Notes: generated by a model not told the origin, from the sequence alone. A stretch of 64,000 nt of DNA from Verrucomicrobiia bacterium (GCA_035577545.1 DATLVI010000034.1:1-64000); one strand, 5' to 3'. Counted from the stretch's first letter, positions 1 through 8,753 are shown. Translations and numbers: made by a program.

Positions 1-386
1 CAATGGTGTCCGAACGGATCGACGATTCGTCCCAGACGCCAACCGTACTGATCGCTGACAGGCCAAACCACGGTGGCTCCCGCTACCACAGCCCGTTCAA
101 AAGCGGCATCCGGATCTTCCACGGTCATCACCATCCTCACCGAACCACCGCCGAGAGACTGGGGGCTGAAATTGAGGTGTTCCGGAGATTCGTCAGCCAG
201 CCAGAATTCGCCGCCGCCCGCGGACAACTGGGCGACCACCGCTCCGTCAGGGCTGTCGATGCGAAACAACTCGTCGGCTCCGAATGCCGCCTTGTAGAAC
301 TCAATCGCCTTCACCCCATTTCGGACCGAGAGCATGGGCGCGATAGTGGTCTTTTGATTCTTAATTCTCTGCGCGTCATTGCTCAT
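1..386 (-). CDS. VOC-family (PhnB/glyoxalase-like) protein, partial
   Basis: The reading frame starts at an ATG at 384-386 and leaves the window at base 1, giving about 128 residues without a stop. The translation shows one betaalphabeta repeat of the vicinal-oxygen-chelate fold: a VRNGVKAIEFYKAAFGA start, a central GGEFWLADE strand, and a terminal DPFGHHW motif that is typical of PhnB-like members just before their last strand. Members bind a metal or a small ligand such as a drug or glyoxal adduct; the substrate cannot be told from sequence. Only the last residues are missing. It faces the same way as the next two genes, 43 bp downstream of them. Confidence 0.85.
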   Translation of the reverse strand, partial: MSNDAQRIKNQKTTIAPMLSVRNGVKAIEFYKAAFGADELFRIDSPDGAVVAQLSAGGGEFWLADESPEHLNFSPQSLGGGSVRMVMTVEDPDAAFERAVVAGATVVWPVSDQYGWRLGRIVDPFGHH

Positions 387-429
387 TGGCAATCTCCTCT
401 CTCCCTAATCTCAATTGCTGCCGCCCTTA

Positions 430-753
430 TCAGGCATTTGCGGGGAGTGAAGGACCATAATGCTCGACTGTTGGAAATGGATCATAGAAATGATGCAGCA
501 GGCTTCGCCAGCGCTGGTACTCAGGGGACTGTCGAAAGCCAATGGTGTGGTCTTCGAGACTCCGCCAATGGACGAGCAGGATGTATCGATTCGAAATCTC
601 CACGCACCGCCGTAACTCGTGTGAAATGTAACCCGGCATGGAAGAGATAATCGCCGATGCCTCGTGGAACGCGGTTTCGAATTCATCGCAAGCCGACGCT
701 CGAACGCTCAGGACGGCGACCTCTAGAATTGGAGTATCGGTGTCAGTCATCAT
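430..753 (-). CDS. ABM-domain (antibiotic biosynthesis monooxygenase-like) protein
   Basis: A 107-residue cytoplasmic protein with a ferredoxin-like ABM fold: an opening strand ILEVAVLSVRASACDEFETAF, then MPGYISHELRRCVEISNRYILLVHW and an SPEYQRW helix, which is the pattern seen in small heme-independent monooxygenases and stress proteins of this family. The start codon overlaps the stop of the upstream lipoprotein gene by four bases (ATGA), so translation is probably coupled. A second ATG directly follows the first. The upstream partner is also ABM-like, so the pair may have arisen by duplication or form a heteromer. The substrate is unknown. Confidence 0.75.
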   Translation of the reverse strand: MMTDTDTPILEVAVLSVRASACDEFETAFHEASAIISSMPGYISHELRRCVEISNRYILLVHWRSLEDHTIGFRQSPEYQRWRSLLHHFYDPFPTVEHYGPSLPANA

Positions 754-1160
754 TTCCCGGTAACAATCTCAACCTCTCCGCCTTCAATGCCGGTATGCCC
801 GTTCCGCGCTTCGCATAAGGACTGCTCCTGCTCCCAAAACTTCTTTACAGCGTCCGGCGCGTGCTCGGGTGCCGCATGGCTCACCCACGTAAGAATCTCG
901 ACGAAGCGAGGTTTGCCGCCTTCCTCCGTATCCCGAACGATGATGTGTGGTTCGGCAAACACCAAATGCTCCGCCCGATATACCTGCCAGGCGCGCGAAA
1001 GCACCGCTTGAAACTCCGCCTCCTTGCCAGGCTTGACGTGATACGTAACCAACACCGTCTCAGGATCAGACTTCGCCGATCCCTGATGTGTGCGGCTCGT
1101 GGTGCAACATGCGTTCAATGAGAGGACCGCCAGCGTAAGAAAAAAATATGCGGCTTTCAT
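750..1160 (-). CDS. ABM-like lipoprotein
   Basis: A 136-residue protein with a signal peptide ending in a lipobox (LNAC, Cys18), so it should be a lipid-anchored envelope protein. After the Cys the segment TVLVTYHVKPGKEAEFQAVL followed by FVEILTWVS and EQEQSLCEAR resembles the ABM/dimeric alpha-beta barrel fold. It overlaps the following ABM gene by 4 bp, so the two should be co-translated. Placing a barrel of this kind outside the cytoplasm is uncommon but not unique. No catalytic assignment is possible. Confidence 0.7.
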   Translation of the reverse strand: MKAAYFFLTLAVLSLNACCTTSRTHQGSAKSDPETVLVTYHVKPGKEAEFQAVLSRAWQVYRAEHLVFAEPHIIVRDTEEGGKPRFVEILTWVSHAAPEHAPDAVKKFWEQEQSLCEARNGHTGIEGGEVEIVTGK

Positions 1161-1175
1161 AAGTTTGTTGGATTG

Positions 1176-1527
1176 TTAATCGGCATCCTTTCTCTTTACC
1201 ATCATGCAACCCCAGCCATCGGCCTCGCCGTGAACGGACTCTGCACGAGCAGCCAATACTGACTCCAGTGCAGTAACACCTTGGTGAGTTGGGATCATGT
1301 GCCTACACACTTTAGTCTCCCAACATCTCACGCGCTTCATAATAGGAGATACGCACCTCAAACTCGCGTTCATTAACGAGTTCAGCAAAAGCGAGTGCCT
1401 GATGCCGCTCTGGGAAGATAAAACAGAAATCCAGCATTCGCGGCTTCGAGAGATCGTCGCCACCATCAAACATTCGACGCAGCACGGCCCCATTTGCGTC
1501 GTTCGGAAATTGGGGTGGTGCACTCAT
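1176..1527 (-). pseudogene. RraB-like protein gene, frameshifted
   Basis: Two overlapping frames together encode one RraB/DUF695-like protein of about 116 residues. The frame from ATG 1527 gives LDFCFIFPERHQALAFAEL and stops early after YYEAREMLGD. The adjacent frame continues with ETKVCRHMIPTHQGVTALE and ends GWGCMMVKRKDAD. In this family the SRHM-PTH and DGWGC motifs follow the FPER segment in one chain. One surplus base at 1322-1323 (minus strand ATGTTGGG where ATGTGGG would restore the frame) explains the break. It is either a recent inactivating mutation or a base-calling error. RraB binds RNase E and inhibits it in E. coli; the role here is unknown. Confidence 0.7.
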
Positions 1528-1742
1528 GTCGCCGAATGCTCCGAAAGCTTAACCATGCCGGAACAAAAGGCAAGCCCGCGGTAGTGGAATAGAAGGCGCA
1601 ATCAATGTGGATACCGCCCGGTGGCGAGGGGTATGCCCATGGTCGGTGTGTCCAATCTCAGTTATTCTTGGCTCCCACCATCCGGCCAACATTTTCTCAC
1701 TAGAATCCATCCAAATGTAACCACATCCCTCGTCCTTGCCTC

Positions 1743-1769
1743 AATTCAGAAAATATGAAATACTGAATT
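1743..1769. promoter_or_regulatory. Inverted repeat in front of the AbrB-like gene, likely autoregulatory operator
   Basis: AATTCAG at 1743-1749 is mirrored by CTGAATT at 1763-1769 with 13 bp between, and the second arm ends one base before the ATG at 1771. AbrB/MazE-type regulators commonly repress their own promoter, so an operator here is plausible. The site is AT-rich and lies in a 243-bp gap otherwise without a visible gene. Confidence 0.45.
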
Positions 1770-1770
1770 T

Positions 1771-2007
1771 ATGACTAAAGTCATTAACATGAACGCGCGT
1801 GGGACGTTGACATTGCCGAAAGGAATGAGGCAACGGTTGGGATTGAAAGTGGGGTGTCAGGTTGTCGCCGAGGAGACGGCCAAGGGCGTTTTGATTCGTC
1901 CTTGTGTCATGCTACCTGCGGAGACTGCTACGGACCGACACGGCGCGAAATCCGAGAGCGGTGACGTTCAGACTTTTCGCAGGTATCCACTTAAGAAAAG
2001 ACGTTGA
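1771..2007 (+). CDS. AbrB/MazE-like DNA-binding protein, orphan antitoxin
   Basis: A 78-residue protein whose first 45 residues form a swapped-hairpin AbrB domain: MTKVINMNARGTLTLPKGMR, then LGLKVGCQVVAEE and GVLIRP. The second half is charged and ends in PLKKRR, as expected for the toxin-binding or DNA-contact tail of an antitoxin. No toxin ORF follows: the next gene is a cupin on the other strand and only 80 bp separate them. It may be a solitary regulator or the remnant of a toxin-antitoxin pair. An inverted repeat sits directly upstream of the start. Confidence 0.7.
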   Translation: MTKVINMNARGTLTLPKGMRQRLGLKVGCQVVAEETAKGVLIRPCVMLPAETATDRHGAKSESGDVQTFRRYPLKKRR

Positions 2008-2087
2008 GCGTGTCTCTCAACGTCGAATTGCTCTACGCAAACTGGCGGTTGGCCTATTCCAGCACGCTGTGAGGCTACGCGGGCATC

Positions 2088-2753
2088 TCAAAGTTTCACG
2101 TTGTAACGCTTCATCAGATCATCGAGTAATTCCAAATGAAACTCGATATCGTTGTGCGTGGCCAATGCGAGGACGGCGTCTCGCGCAGGAGGACCATTCT
2201 CAAATAAATCTGCAAGCTCATTCATGAAGCGTTCATGGCCGGCGGGGACATAGATTTCCACACACCGTGCCTGCCCCGGCCCGCTGTTCCAGAAGGCGTG
2301 AACCAGACCGCGCGGGCGCAGATGCCAGCCGCCGGCGGGAACGGCCGTGACTTGATTATCCACCAGGATATGCACCGTCCCCTCCAACACCCGGCAGATT
2401 TCATCGAAACCGCGGTGGAGATGCGGAACTGCGCCAATTGTCCCGGGCTCCAAAACCAACTCCGTACTCCCCAGCAGACCGTCGGTGTCTTCGCTCGCCA
2501 TTTTGAAAGCAATTTGGGCAAATTTGCCGTGACGCCTGGCAGTCGGAGAAATATAGACTGCCTGGCGCGACGGCTTTACCGACGGTAAAGGAGGTGTTGT
2601 ATTAGACGGCGTCGAATCCACCGCTGCCAGCGCACCCCCAACACTCGCGGAAGCCGCCGCAGTGACGAGCCACTTCATCAACGAACGTCGGCTCATAAAC
2701 CCCGGAGGCATGCCGCCTTCAGATGAGCCAGCAAAATGATCGAATGTTTTCAT
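2088..2753 (-). CDS. Exported cupin-domain protein
   Basis: A small beta-barrel cupin with an N-terminal export signal. A twin-arginine stretch, MSRRSLMKWLV, followed by a hydrophobic alanine-rich segment suggests Tat export. The mature part has the cupin motif 1 PHLHRGFDEICRVLEGTVHI and motif 2 around GWHLRPRGLVHAFWNSG, with histidines able to bind a metal. Three starts are possible: 2795, 2753 and 2696. The last begins just before the twin arginine, and no convincing ribosome site separates them. The gene stands alone. Cupins of this kind range from dioxygenases to sugar isomerases, so no substrate is given. Confidence 0.7.
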   Translation of the reverse strand: MKTFDHFAGSSEGGMPPGFMSRRSLMKWLVTAAASASVGGALAAVDSTPSNTTPPLPSVKPSRQAVYISPTARRHGKFAQIAFKMASEDTDGLLGSTELVLEPGTIGAVPHLHRGFDEICRVLEGTVHILVDNQVTAVPAGGWHLRPRGLVHAFWNSGPGQARCVEIYVPAGHERFMNELADLFENGPPARDAVLALATHNDIEFHLELLDDLMKRYNVKL

Positions 2754-2976
2754 TGGAAGACATTCTCTGCCCCTTGAGCGCTTAAACCCAGACATATATC
2801 TGTGTTTGTTGCCTCACGTTTTGATTAAGCAACGGAATGGTTGTTTATAGCCGTTCGCTCAATTCAATCAGAACGTTACGCATTTGCTCTACGCGAACTC
2901 GCGACCAGCTTGTTCTTCGTCAGGGGGTATAACCGGATTGTATAATCCGCGACTCGGACAAGGAGTTTCTGCGGGC

Positions 2977-4728
2977 TTACCCCAAGAGATCGGGATCGAC
3001 CCGCTGCAACAGCGCGTTGAGCATGGCCAGCACTTCGCGGCCGGAATTCGTATGCAGCGACGCGGCGGCGAGTTCCTGCGCCTCGCGGAGTGTGAGGCGG
3101 CGGATAACCTCTTTGACGCGCGACAGGCTCGACGACGCGGCGCTTAACTCGTCGATTCCCATGCCGAGGAGCAGGGGAGTGAACAGCGGCTCGCCCGCCA
3201 TCTCGCCGCAAACACCCACCCAGATGTTGTTGTTGTGCGCCGCTTCGACGACACCGCGGATCAGCCGCAGGATGGCGGGATGCGTCGGCTCGTAGAGGCC
3301 GGCGACCTTTTCATTCACGCGGTCCACCGCCATGGTGTACTGGATCAGGTCGTTGGAACCGATGCTGAAGAAGTCCACTTCCGGCGCAATCATCTCGGCG
3401 GTGAGCGCGGCGGAGGGGATCTCGATCATCGCGCCGACATGGATCTGCTCGTCGAACGGTATGCCCTCCTTTTTCAGGTCGCCCATCACCTGCCGGAGGA
3501 TTTCGTTGGCCTGCACCACTTCCGCCACGCCGCTGATCATCGGGTACATGATCCGCACGTTCCCCTCGGCGCTGGCGCGAAGGATGGCGCGCAACTGGGC
3601 TTCGAAAATGTCGACATTCGCGAGGCAAAAGCGGATCGCGCGGAAACCCAGGAACGGGTTGACCTCGGGCGGCGTCGTGTCCTCACTACGGAACTTGTCG
3701 CCGCCGATGTCGAGTGTGCGGATGATTACCGAGTGCGGCTTTACGGCGCGCGCGACCTCGACGTACTTTTCGTATTGCTCCTCTTCGGTGGGGTAATCCT
3801 TGCGGTTGAGATAGAGGAATTCGGTGCGGAAAAGCCCGATGCCTTCCGCGCCAGCCGCCACGACGCCCTGCACATCGTGCGGCAATTCGATATTGCCGGA
3901 AAGAATAACGCGGTGGCCGTCGAGTGTTTGGGCCGGTAAATCATGCAATGCATCCAGGCGCTCCTGGACCGAGTGGCGTTTGACCTGCAACTCGCCGTAA
4001 ACGAACAGCGTTTGCTCGGTCGGCTCGATGATCAGCGTGCCGCTGTAGCCGTCCAGGATCGCGGACTGGCCGTCGTGGACGAACTGGCTGAGATTACGCA
4101 GGCCGACAACGGCCGGCAGGCCCATCGAGCGCGCGACGATCGCCGTGTGCGACGTATGGCTGCCGACATCCGTGGCGAAGCCGGTAACGTGCTGGCGGTC
4201 AAGCGAAGTCGTGTCCGACGGAGACAGGTCGTGGGCGATGACGATGGTGTCAGGTGGTAGATCCGTCAGTGCGCGATGATCGCGCCCGAGAAGGTTGCGC
4301 AGGATGCGGCGCGCGACGTCATGCACGTCCGCTGCCCGCTCGCGGAAAAACTCATCGGACAATTCCGCCAGCGTCTTGATGTACTTGTGGGAAACGTCGT
4401 TGAAGACGAACTCCACATTCTTGTGGTCCTGTTCAAGGCGCTTCACGACCTGCTCGATGAGCGCGGGGTCCTCGGTGATGGAAAGATGCACCTCGAGGAT
4501 GGTCGAGGTCGCGCCGGAACCGATACCGGTGGCAATGCGCCCCTGGAGTTCGTGCAATTGCTCGCGCGTCTTGATTAGCGCCTGCTCGAAGCGCGCAATC
4601 TCTTTCGGCACGTCCTCGGGCGCGATGTCATATTCCGGGACGACCTCGTCGGCAATGCTATAGACATAGATCTTGCCTCGGGCCACGCCCGGCGATACGC
4701 CAATTCCCTGGTAGGTGCGTTCGGCCAT
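2977..4728 (-). CDS. ptsI: Phosphoenolpyruvate-protein phosphotransferase (PTS enzyme I)
   Basis: This 583-residue protein transfers the phosphate of phosphoenolpyruvate to HPr. The phosphohistidine region GSHTSHTAIVARSMGLPAVV places the active His at 194. The C-terminal PEP-binding barrel shows GIGLFRTEFLYL, IRTLDIGGDK, NPFLGFRAIRFCL, FFSIGSNDLIQYTMAVDR and GVCGEMAGEP, with the last Cys as the usual acid. The length matches classical enzyme I, without the GAF domain of PtsP. It is 12 bp downstream of the HPr gene and last in the block. No EII transporter gene is in the window, which fits a regulatory PTS as known in Verrucomicrobiota and many Proteobacteria. Confidence 0.95.
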   Translation of the reverse strand: MAERTYQGIGVSPGVARGKIYVYSIADEVVPEYDIAPEDVPKEIARFEQALIKTREQLHELQGRIATGIGSGATSTILEVHLSITEDPALIEQVVKRLEQDHKNVEFVFNDVSHKYIKTLAELSDEFFRERAADVHDVARRILRNLLGRDHRALTDLPPDTIVIAHDLSPSDTTSLDRQHVTGFATDVGSHTSHTAIVARSMGLPAVVGLRNLSQFVHDGQSAILDGYSGTLIIEPTEQTLFVYGELQVKRHSVQERLDALHDLPAQTLDGHRVILSGNIELPHDVQGVVAAGAEGIGLFRTEFLYLNRKDYPTEEEQYEKYVEVARAVKPHSVIIRTLDIGGDKFRSEDTTPPEVNPFLGFRAIRFCLANVDIFEAQLRAILRASAEGNVRIMYPMISGVAEVVQANEILRQVMGDLKKEGIPFDEQIHVGAMIEIPSAALTAEMIAPEVDFFSIGSNDLIQYTMAVDRVNEKVAGLYEPTHPAILRLIRGVVEAAHNNNIWVGVCGEMAGEPLFTPLLLGMGIDELSAASSSLSRVKEVIRRLTLREAQELAAASLHTNSGREVLAMLNALLQRVDPDLLG

Positions 4729-4740
4729 ACGATCTTGTGA

Positions 4741-5049
4741 TTATTCTTCGTCGAACTTGCGCAGGAACAACGACTCCAACTCGCGCACCGCCGCTTCGGC
4801 ATCCGCGCCCTCGGCGGTGATGAGGAGTTTGGAACCCTGGCCCGCGGCCAGCATCATCAATCCCATAATGCTTTTGCCGTTAACCTGCTCACCGTCTTTC
4901 TCAACGGTGATGTGACTGGTAAATTTATGGGCGGTCTTGACGAACAGCGCCGCGGGGCGCGCGTGAACGCCGAGCTTGTTGATCACGGTGACCTCTTTGC
5001 TTGCCGTTTTGGCTTCCGAACCGCTGCCGCCCTTGCGTGTAAGATTCAT
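4741..5049 (-). CDS. ptsH: HPr phosphocarrier protein
   Basis: A 102-residue HPr with an unusual 17-residue polar N-terminal extension before the first strand. The phospho-acceptor His29 lies in KLGVHARPAALFV and the regulatory serine is Ser60 in VNGKSIMGLMMLAAGQG, matching His15 and Ser46 of classical HPr. Both phosphorylation partners are its neighbours: enzyme I 12 bp downstream for the histidine and HPr kinase 24 bp upstream for the serine. Expected to be cytoplasmic and to act as a signalling phosphocarrier. Confidence 0.95.
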   Translation of the reverse strand: MNLTRKGGSGSEAKTASKEVTVINKLGVHARPAALFVKTAHKFTSHITVEKDGEQVNGKSIMGLMMLAAGQGSKLLITAEGADAEAAVRELESLFLRKFDEE

Positions 5050-5073
5050 GGATTCTTGTATTTTCGTTCAATT

Positions 5074-6027
5074 CTAGCGCGCGGTATGCATCCGCTCGAT
5101 GAGCCGTTCGTTGAACTCGCGGGCGGCATTGTGGCCGAGGCTCTTCAGTTTTTGGTCCAGGGCCGCCACCTGGATCAACCGCGCAATGTCGCGCCCCGGA
5201 CGGACCGGGATGATCACATGCGGCACATTGATCCCGAGAATCGTGTACGCTTGTCGTTCCAGGCCGATGCGATCGACTTCCTCTTGCATCTTGTCCCAGT
5301 CCATCAATGTGACCACCAGATTCAGGTTCTTTTCCGGACGCACGCTGGCAACGCCGAAGACTGCCGGCACATTGATGATGCCCAGACCGCGGATCTCCAT
5401 GTGGTAACGCGTTGTCTCGGATGAGGTCCCCACCAACTCACGGCCTTCGAACAGCCGAATGCGGGTGATGTCGTCGCTGACGAGGCTGTAGCCGCGCTCC
5501 AGCAGCGCCAGCACGCTTTCGCTTTTGCCAATACCGCTCTCGCCGCGAATCAGCACGCCGATGCCCAGGATGTCCACCATCGAACCGTGTTCGCTCACTT
5601 GCGGCGCGAACTCCATCTCCAGCGCAATGGTCGCCGCGTTGATGAACTTCATCGTGACCATCTTGGTCTTGAACAGCGGCACCTGGTACTCGTCGCATTT
5701 CTGTTGGACGGCCAGGGGAGGGTTCACGTTGCGCGCGAAAACCAGGCAGGGGATCTTCGCCCGCAACATCCGCTCGATGCGCTTGGCGGCTTCCTCTTCA
5801 CCGAGCGATTTCAGGAACACCCATTCCGCGCCGCCGATGACCTGCACGCGTTTCATGGCGAAGTAGCGGAAGAACTTCGCCAGCGCGAGACCGGGTCGGT
5901 TCACCGAGCCTTCCTGGATCTTGCGGGACAGTCCCGCGCCGCCGGCGATGAGCTTGAGCTGCAACTTCTCCGCGTGATTCAGGTAGAAGCGCTCGACCGT
6001 GACGGTGGGGATGGAGGGTGTCTGCAT
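5074..6027 (-). CDS. hprK: HPr kinase/phosphorylase
   Basis: A 317-residue bifunctional enzyme that phosphorylates HPr on its regulatory serine with ATP or pyrophosphate and also removes that phosphate. The N-terminal domain (about 1-130) is followed by the kinase core with a Walker A motif GESGIGKS at 162-169 and the family signature EIRGLGIINVPAVFG. The length is close to the usual 310-330. It starts 2 bp downstream of hpf, so the two are almost certainly on one transcript. Presence of this kinase next to ptsH and ptsI indicates that the PTS here is controlled by serine phosphorylation. Confidence 0.95.
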   Translation of the reverse strand: MQTPSIPTVTVERFYLNHAEKLQLKLIAGGAGLSRKIQEGSVNRPGLALAKFFRYFAMKRVQVIGGAEWVFLKSLGEEEAAKRIERMLRAKIPCLVFARNVNPPLAVQQKCDEYQVPLFKTKMVTMKFINAATIALEMEFAPQVSEHGSMVDILGIGVLIRGESGIGKSESVLALLERGYSLVSDDITRIRLFEGRELVGTSSETTRYHMEIRGLGIINVPAVFGVASVRPEKNLNLVVTLMDWDKMQEEVDRIGLERQAYTILGINVPHVIIPVRPGRDIARLIQVAALDQKLKSLGHNAAREFNERLIERMHTAR

Positions 6028-6029
6028 GT

Positions 6030-6575
6030 TCAGGTCAGGGTCGGCTCAATGAGGCCGAAATCGCCATTTTTGCGGCGGTAGACCACATTCACTTTTTCCG
6101 ACTCGGCGTTCAGGAACACGAGGAAGTGAGTCTCGGAAATCTCCAGTTGGAGGATCGCCTCGTCGACAAACATGGGTTTGACCGCAAACTTCTCCGTGTG
6201 CACGAGCCGCGCGCTCCCTTCGTCTTCGTGAAGGTCGTGCGTCAACACCTGCTCGACGACGTGGAACAGCTCGGCCTTGCGCGGCCGATGGCGCTGCATC
6301 CTCGTCTTATATTTCCGCATCTGGCGCGTGGCCTTGTCCACCACGCTATCGATGGAGGCATACAGGTCCTCGCTCACCCCCCGCGCCTCGATGGTGAGAT
6401 GGTTGCCGCACTGGAGCACGAGTTCGGCGATGTGCCGGAACTTGTCGACCTCCAAAATGTAATGCGCGCTCAGGACCCGCGGGAAGTCGATCCCGATGTG
6501 GTCCAGTTTCTTCGCCGAGTACTCGCGAATCGACGGCGTGATTTCGATGTGTCGACCGGTCACTGTCATTTCCAT
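6030..6575 (-). CDS. hpf: Ribosome hibernation promoting factor, long form
   Basis: A 181-residue long-type HPF. The N-terminal S30AE domain runs from MEMTVTGRHIEITPSIREYS through the basic RQMRKYKTRMQRHR helix. The C-terminal dimerisation domain VHTEKFAVKPMFVDEAILQL to YRRKNGDFGLIEP is what lets long HPF join two 70S ribosomes into 100S particles in stationary phase. It lies between lptB and hprK, the same neighbourhood as in Proteobacteria, but rpoN, which usually sits between lptB and hpf there, is absent. Confidence 0.93.
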   Translation of the reverse strand: MEMTVTGRHIEITPSIREYSAKKLDHIGIDFPRVLSAHYILEVDKFRHIAELVLQCGNHLTIEARGVSEDLYASIDSVVDKATRQMRKYKTRMQRHRPRKAELFHVVEQVLTHDLHEDEGSARLVHTEKFAVKPMFVDEAILQLEISETHFLVFLNAESEKVNVVYRRKNGDFGLIEPTLT

Positions 6576-6608
6576 AAAACGTCCTCCAGCTTGCGGCGGC
6601 CCGACCGG

Positions 6609-7352
6609 CTACATGCTGAAATCAGGCCCCAGGTAAATCTCCCGACTGTGCGGGTCATTGATCAAAAAATCGCTGGTGCCCTCGCGCACCACCTTGCCGT
6701 GAACGATCAGGTACGCGCGGTCCACGATGCGCAACGTCTCGCGGACGTTGTGATCGGTCAGCAGGATGCCCAGCCCCTTGTCCCTCAATCCGGCAATGAT
6801 TTGCTGCACCTCGTGCACCGCAATCGGATCCACGCCGCTGAACGGTTCGTCCAGCAGCATCAGCTTCGGCCCGGTCACCAGCGCGCGTGTGATCTCCAAT
6901 CGTCGCCGTTCGCCTCCGCTCAAAGTGTACGCCTTGTTCTTGGCCAGCGACTGAATATCCAATTCCTCCAGCAAATAATCCAGACGAAACTTCCGTTCCT
7001 CCGCGTTCAACGGCAGCGTCTCCAAAATCGCCAGGATGTTTTCCTCGACCGTCAGCTTGCGGAATACGCTCGCCTCCTGCGAGAGATAGCCGATGCCGCG
7101 CCGCGCCCGCTTGTGCATCGGCATCCGCGTCACATCCTTGCCATCGAAAAATACTTTGCCGCCATTCGGCTTGACCAGTCCGACCGTCATGTAAAACGAG
7201 GTCGTCTTCCCCGCGCCATTCGGCCCGAGCAGCCCGACAATCTCGCCGCTCTTGACGTTGATGTCCACCCCATCGACCACGCGCCGCCCCCCGTAAATCT
7301 TGATCAGCCCCTGCGTGCGCAAGAGAACGTTGTTGTCGGGGGCATCACTCAT
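6609..7352 (-). CDS. lptB: LPS export ABC transporter ATP-binding protein LptB
   Basis: A 247-residue ATPase of the LptB2FG complex that extracts lipopolysaccharide from the inner membrane. Walker A GPNGAGKT is at 43-50, the signature [15 protein letters not shown] follows, then Walker [15 protein letters not shown] and the switch histidine in [15 protein letters not shown], all of which are characteristic of LptB. It is 33 bp upstream of hpf. The rest of the lpt genes (lptA, lptC) are on the same strand about 0.75 kb further upstream, beyond a plus-strand gene. Confidence 0.95.
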   Translation of the reverse strand: MSDAPDNNVLLRTQGLIKIYGGRRVVDGVDINVKSGEIVGLLGPNGAGKTTSFYMTVGLVKPNGGKVFFDGKDVTRMPMHKRARRGIGYLSQEASVFRKLTVEENILAILETLPLNAEERKFRLDYLLEELDIQSLAKNKAYTLSGGERRRLEITRALVTGPKLMLLDEPFSGVDPIAVHEVQQIIAGLRDKGLGILLTDHNVRETLRIVDRAYLIVHGKVVREGTSDFLINDPHSREIYLGPDFSM

Positions 7353-7517
7353 AAGAAAGCTGTGTCACTTCGATTCACTGCGTCGCAGTGTAACAGAATC
7401 GCCCCCGCTGACAAGTGCGGCAGAAGGATTTCCCGAAATGAGCGTGAGCGGGAAGCGCCTCTGTCGCCGTGAGGAAGGCTTGACCTTCGTCGGGCGGCGG
7501 CAATACTCGATGCGCTT

Positions 7518-8099
7518 GTGAAATCAGTCACCCCGTTGATGGTCGCTTGGTGGATCTGGCTGGCGCTCCTCGCCGTCTGGTTCATCGCCGCACCATTTAC
7601 CCATCGCACCCGCTCGCCAGAAAGCCGCCGGACTCGCTGGCAGCATGGCATTCCGATGCTCATTGCGTTCCTGCTTATTTTCCAACGGCACCGGCGCTTC
7701 CTCATTTGCGGTCCGCTCTACGGCACGAGTTGGGGTGACTGGATTGTTTATCTTGGAATCTTCGCCACGTTCGCCGGCTGCCTTTTCGCGATCTGGGCGC
7801 GCATTCATCTGGGACGTTACTGGAGCGGGCTCGTGGTCCTGAAGGAAGGACACAAACTCATCACGACCGGTCCCTACCGGTTCGTCCGCCACCCGCTTTA
7901 TACGGGTTGGCTCACTGGTATGCTAGGCAGCGCCGTGACCGCCGGGACGGGTGACGCGTTCTTCGGCCTGGTCATCGTAACCGTCGCCCTCATCATCAAA
8001 CTCCGTCGCGAAGAGAACTTACTGGCGACGGAGTTCGGCGATGAATACCGGCAGTTTCAACAGTCTGTACCGACAACGCTCATCCCATTCGTTTACTGA
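7518..8099 (+). CDS. Isoprenylcysteine carboxyl methyltransferase-family membrane protein
   Basis: A 193-residue multi-pass membrane protein starting at a GTG. Hydrophobic helices span about 8-28, 45-62, 70-95 and 130-150. The conserved methyltransferase region is TGPYRFVRHPLYTGWL followed by KLRREENLLATEFGDEYRQF, the S-adenosylmethionine-binding motif of the ICMT/PEMT family. In bacteria the methyl acceptor is usually unknown (lipid or thiol). The gene lies on the opposite strand inside the lpt block: its stop is 9 bp from that of lptA, with which it converges, so it looks inserted between lptA and lptB. Confidence 0.85.
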   Translation: MKSVTPLMVAWWIWLALLAVWFIAAPFTHRTRSPESRRTRWQHGIPMLIAFLLIFQRHRRFLICGPLYGTSWGDWIVYLGIFATFAGCLFAIWARIHLGRYWSGLVVLKEGHKLITTGPYRFVRHPLYTGWLTGMLGSAVTAGTGDAFFGLVIVTVALIIKLRREENLLATEFGDEYRQFQQSVPTTLIPFVY

Positions 8100-8108
8100 C
8101 GCGGAACG

Positions 8109-8753
8109 TTACGGTGTCGACTCTTTAGGCTTCGGATTTGCCTCGTTGTTTTGCTTCCGCTGCTCTTCGGGGTAGATGAGTAGCTTGGTCCGGTTGGTTG
8201 CTCCGGGCTCGGCTTCGACGTCCATCTTCTGCGAGTCGCGCCAGAAGGTGATTTTCTTGCCGGTGACGACGCCGTCGGCGGATTCGGCGCGCGGGTGCCC
8301 GGTGAGCACGACCTGACCGTCCGCCGCCGTGTACTCCGCGTGGTCGCTGTTGGATTTCTTATTGTCCGGGGTATTAATGACCACACCGCCCTCGGCGATG
8401 ATCTTCTGGATCGAGCGCGTCGTGTTGGTTCCCGTGGTGGTCACGACGTTTGTGCCGCCGAAAAATACGGTCATCTTGTCAGCGCGCACCGTCATGCGCG
8501 GGTCAACCGCCAGCACGTTGCCCTCAAATGTGCCGACATTGTGTGCGTAGTCCCCGTGCAACTGTTCGCTGGTGATGATCGTCGGCTCATTCGTCGAACC
8601 GCCTGCAGGGAGAGGGGACTTGACTGCTGCCGGTGCCGGCGAGGTCGCTTCCGCAGCGGGCGCGTCTGCGGCGTTAGCCGCCGAGACGGTCGCTGCTACA
8701 CCCAGTCCGATCGCGATGACACTGGCCATTGTTGTGACAAAAATTCTTTTCAT
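8109..8753 (-). CDS. lptA: LptA-like periplasmic LPS transport protein
   Basis: A 214-residue protein with a signal peptide (MKRIFVTTMASVIAIGLGVA) followed by a proline/alanine-rich linker and an OstA/LptA beta-jellyroll: ITSEQLHGDYAHNVGTFEGN, DPRMTVRADKMTVFF, then IAEGGVVINTPDNKKSNSDH and KITFWRDSQKMDVE. LptA forms the periplasmic bridge for lipopolysaccharide. The ATG chosen at 8753 overlaps the stop of the upstream kdsC-lptC frame by four bases (ATGA). The frame stays open further upstream but that part has no family similarity. Confidence 0.85.
   Translation of the reverse strand: MKRIFVTTMASVIAIGLGVAATVSAANAADAPAAEATSPAPAAVKSPLPAGGSTNEPTIITSEQLHGDYAHNVGTFEGNVLAVDPRMTVRADKMTVFFGGTNVVTTTGTNTTRSIQKIIAEGGVVINTPDNKKSNSDHAEYTAADGQVVLTGHPRAESADGVVTGKKITFWRDSQKMDVEAEPGATNRTKLLIYPEEQRKQNNEANPKPKESTP

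Noticed and set aside
2876-3211. 111-codon minus-strand ORF overlapping the ptsI 3' end
   Set aside because: Arginine-rich shadow of ptsI in another frame without any motif.
6018-7472. 484-codon open frame antisense to hpf and lptB
   Set aside because: It spans two well-identified genes on the opposite strand and has no motif of its own.
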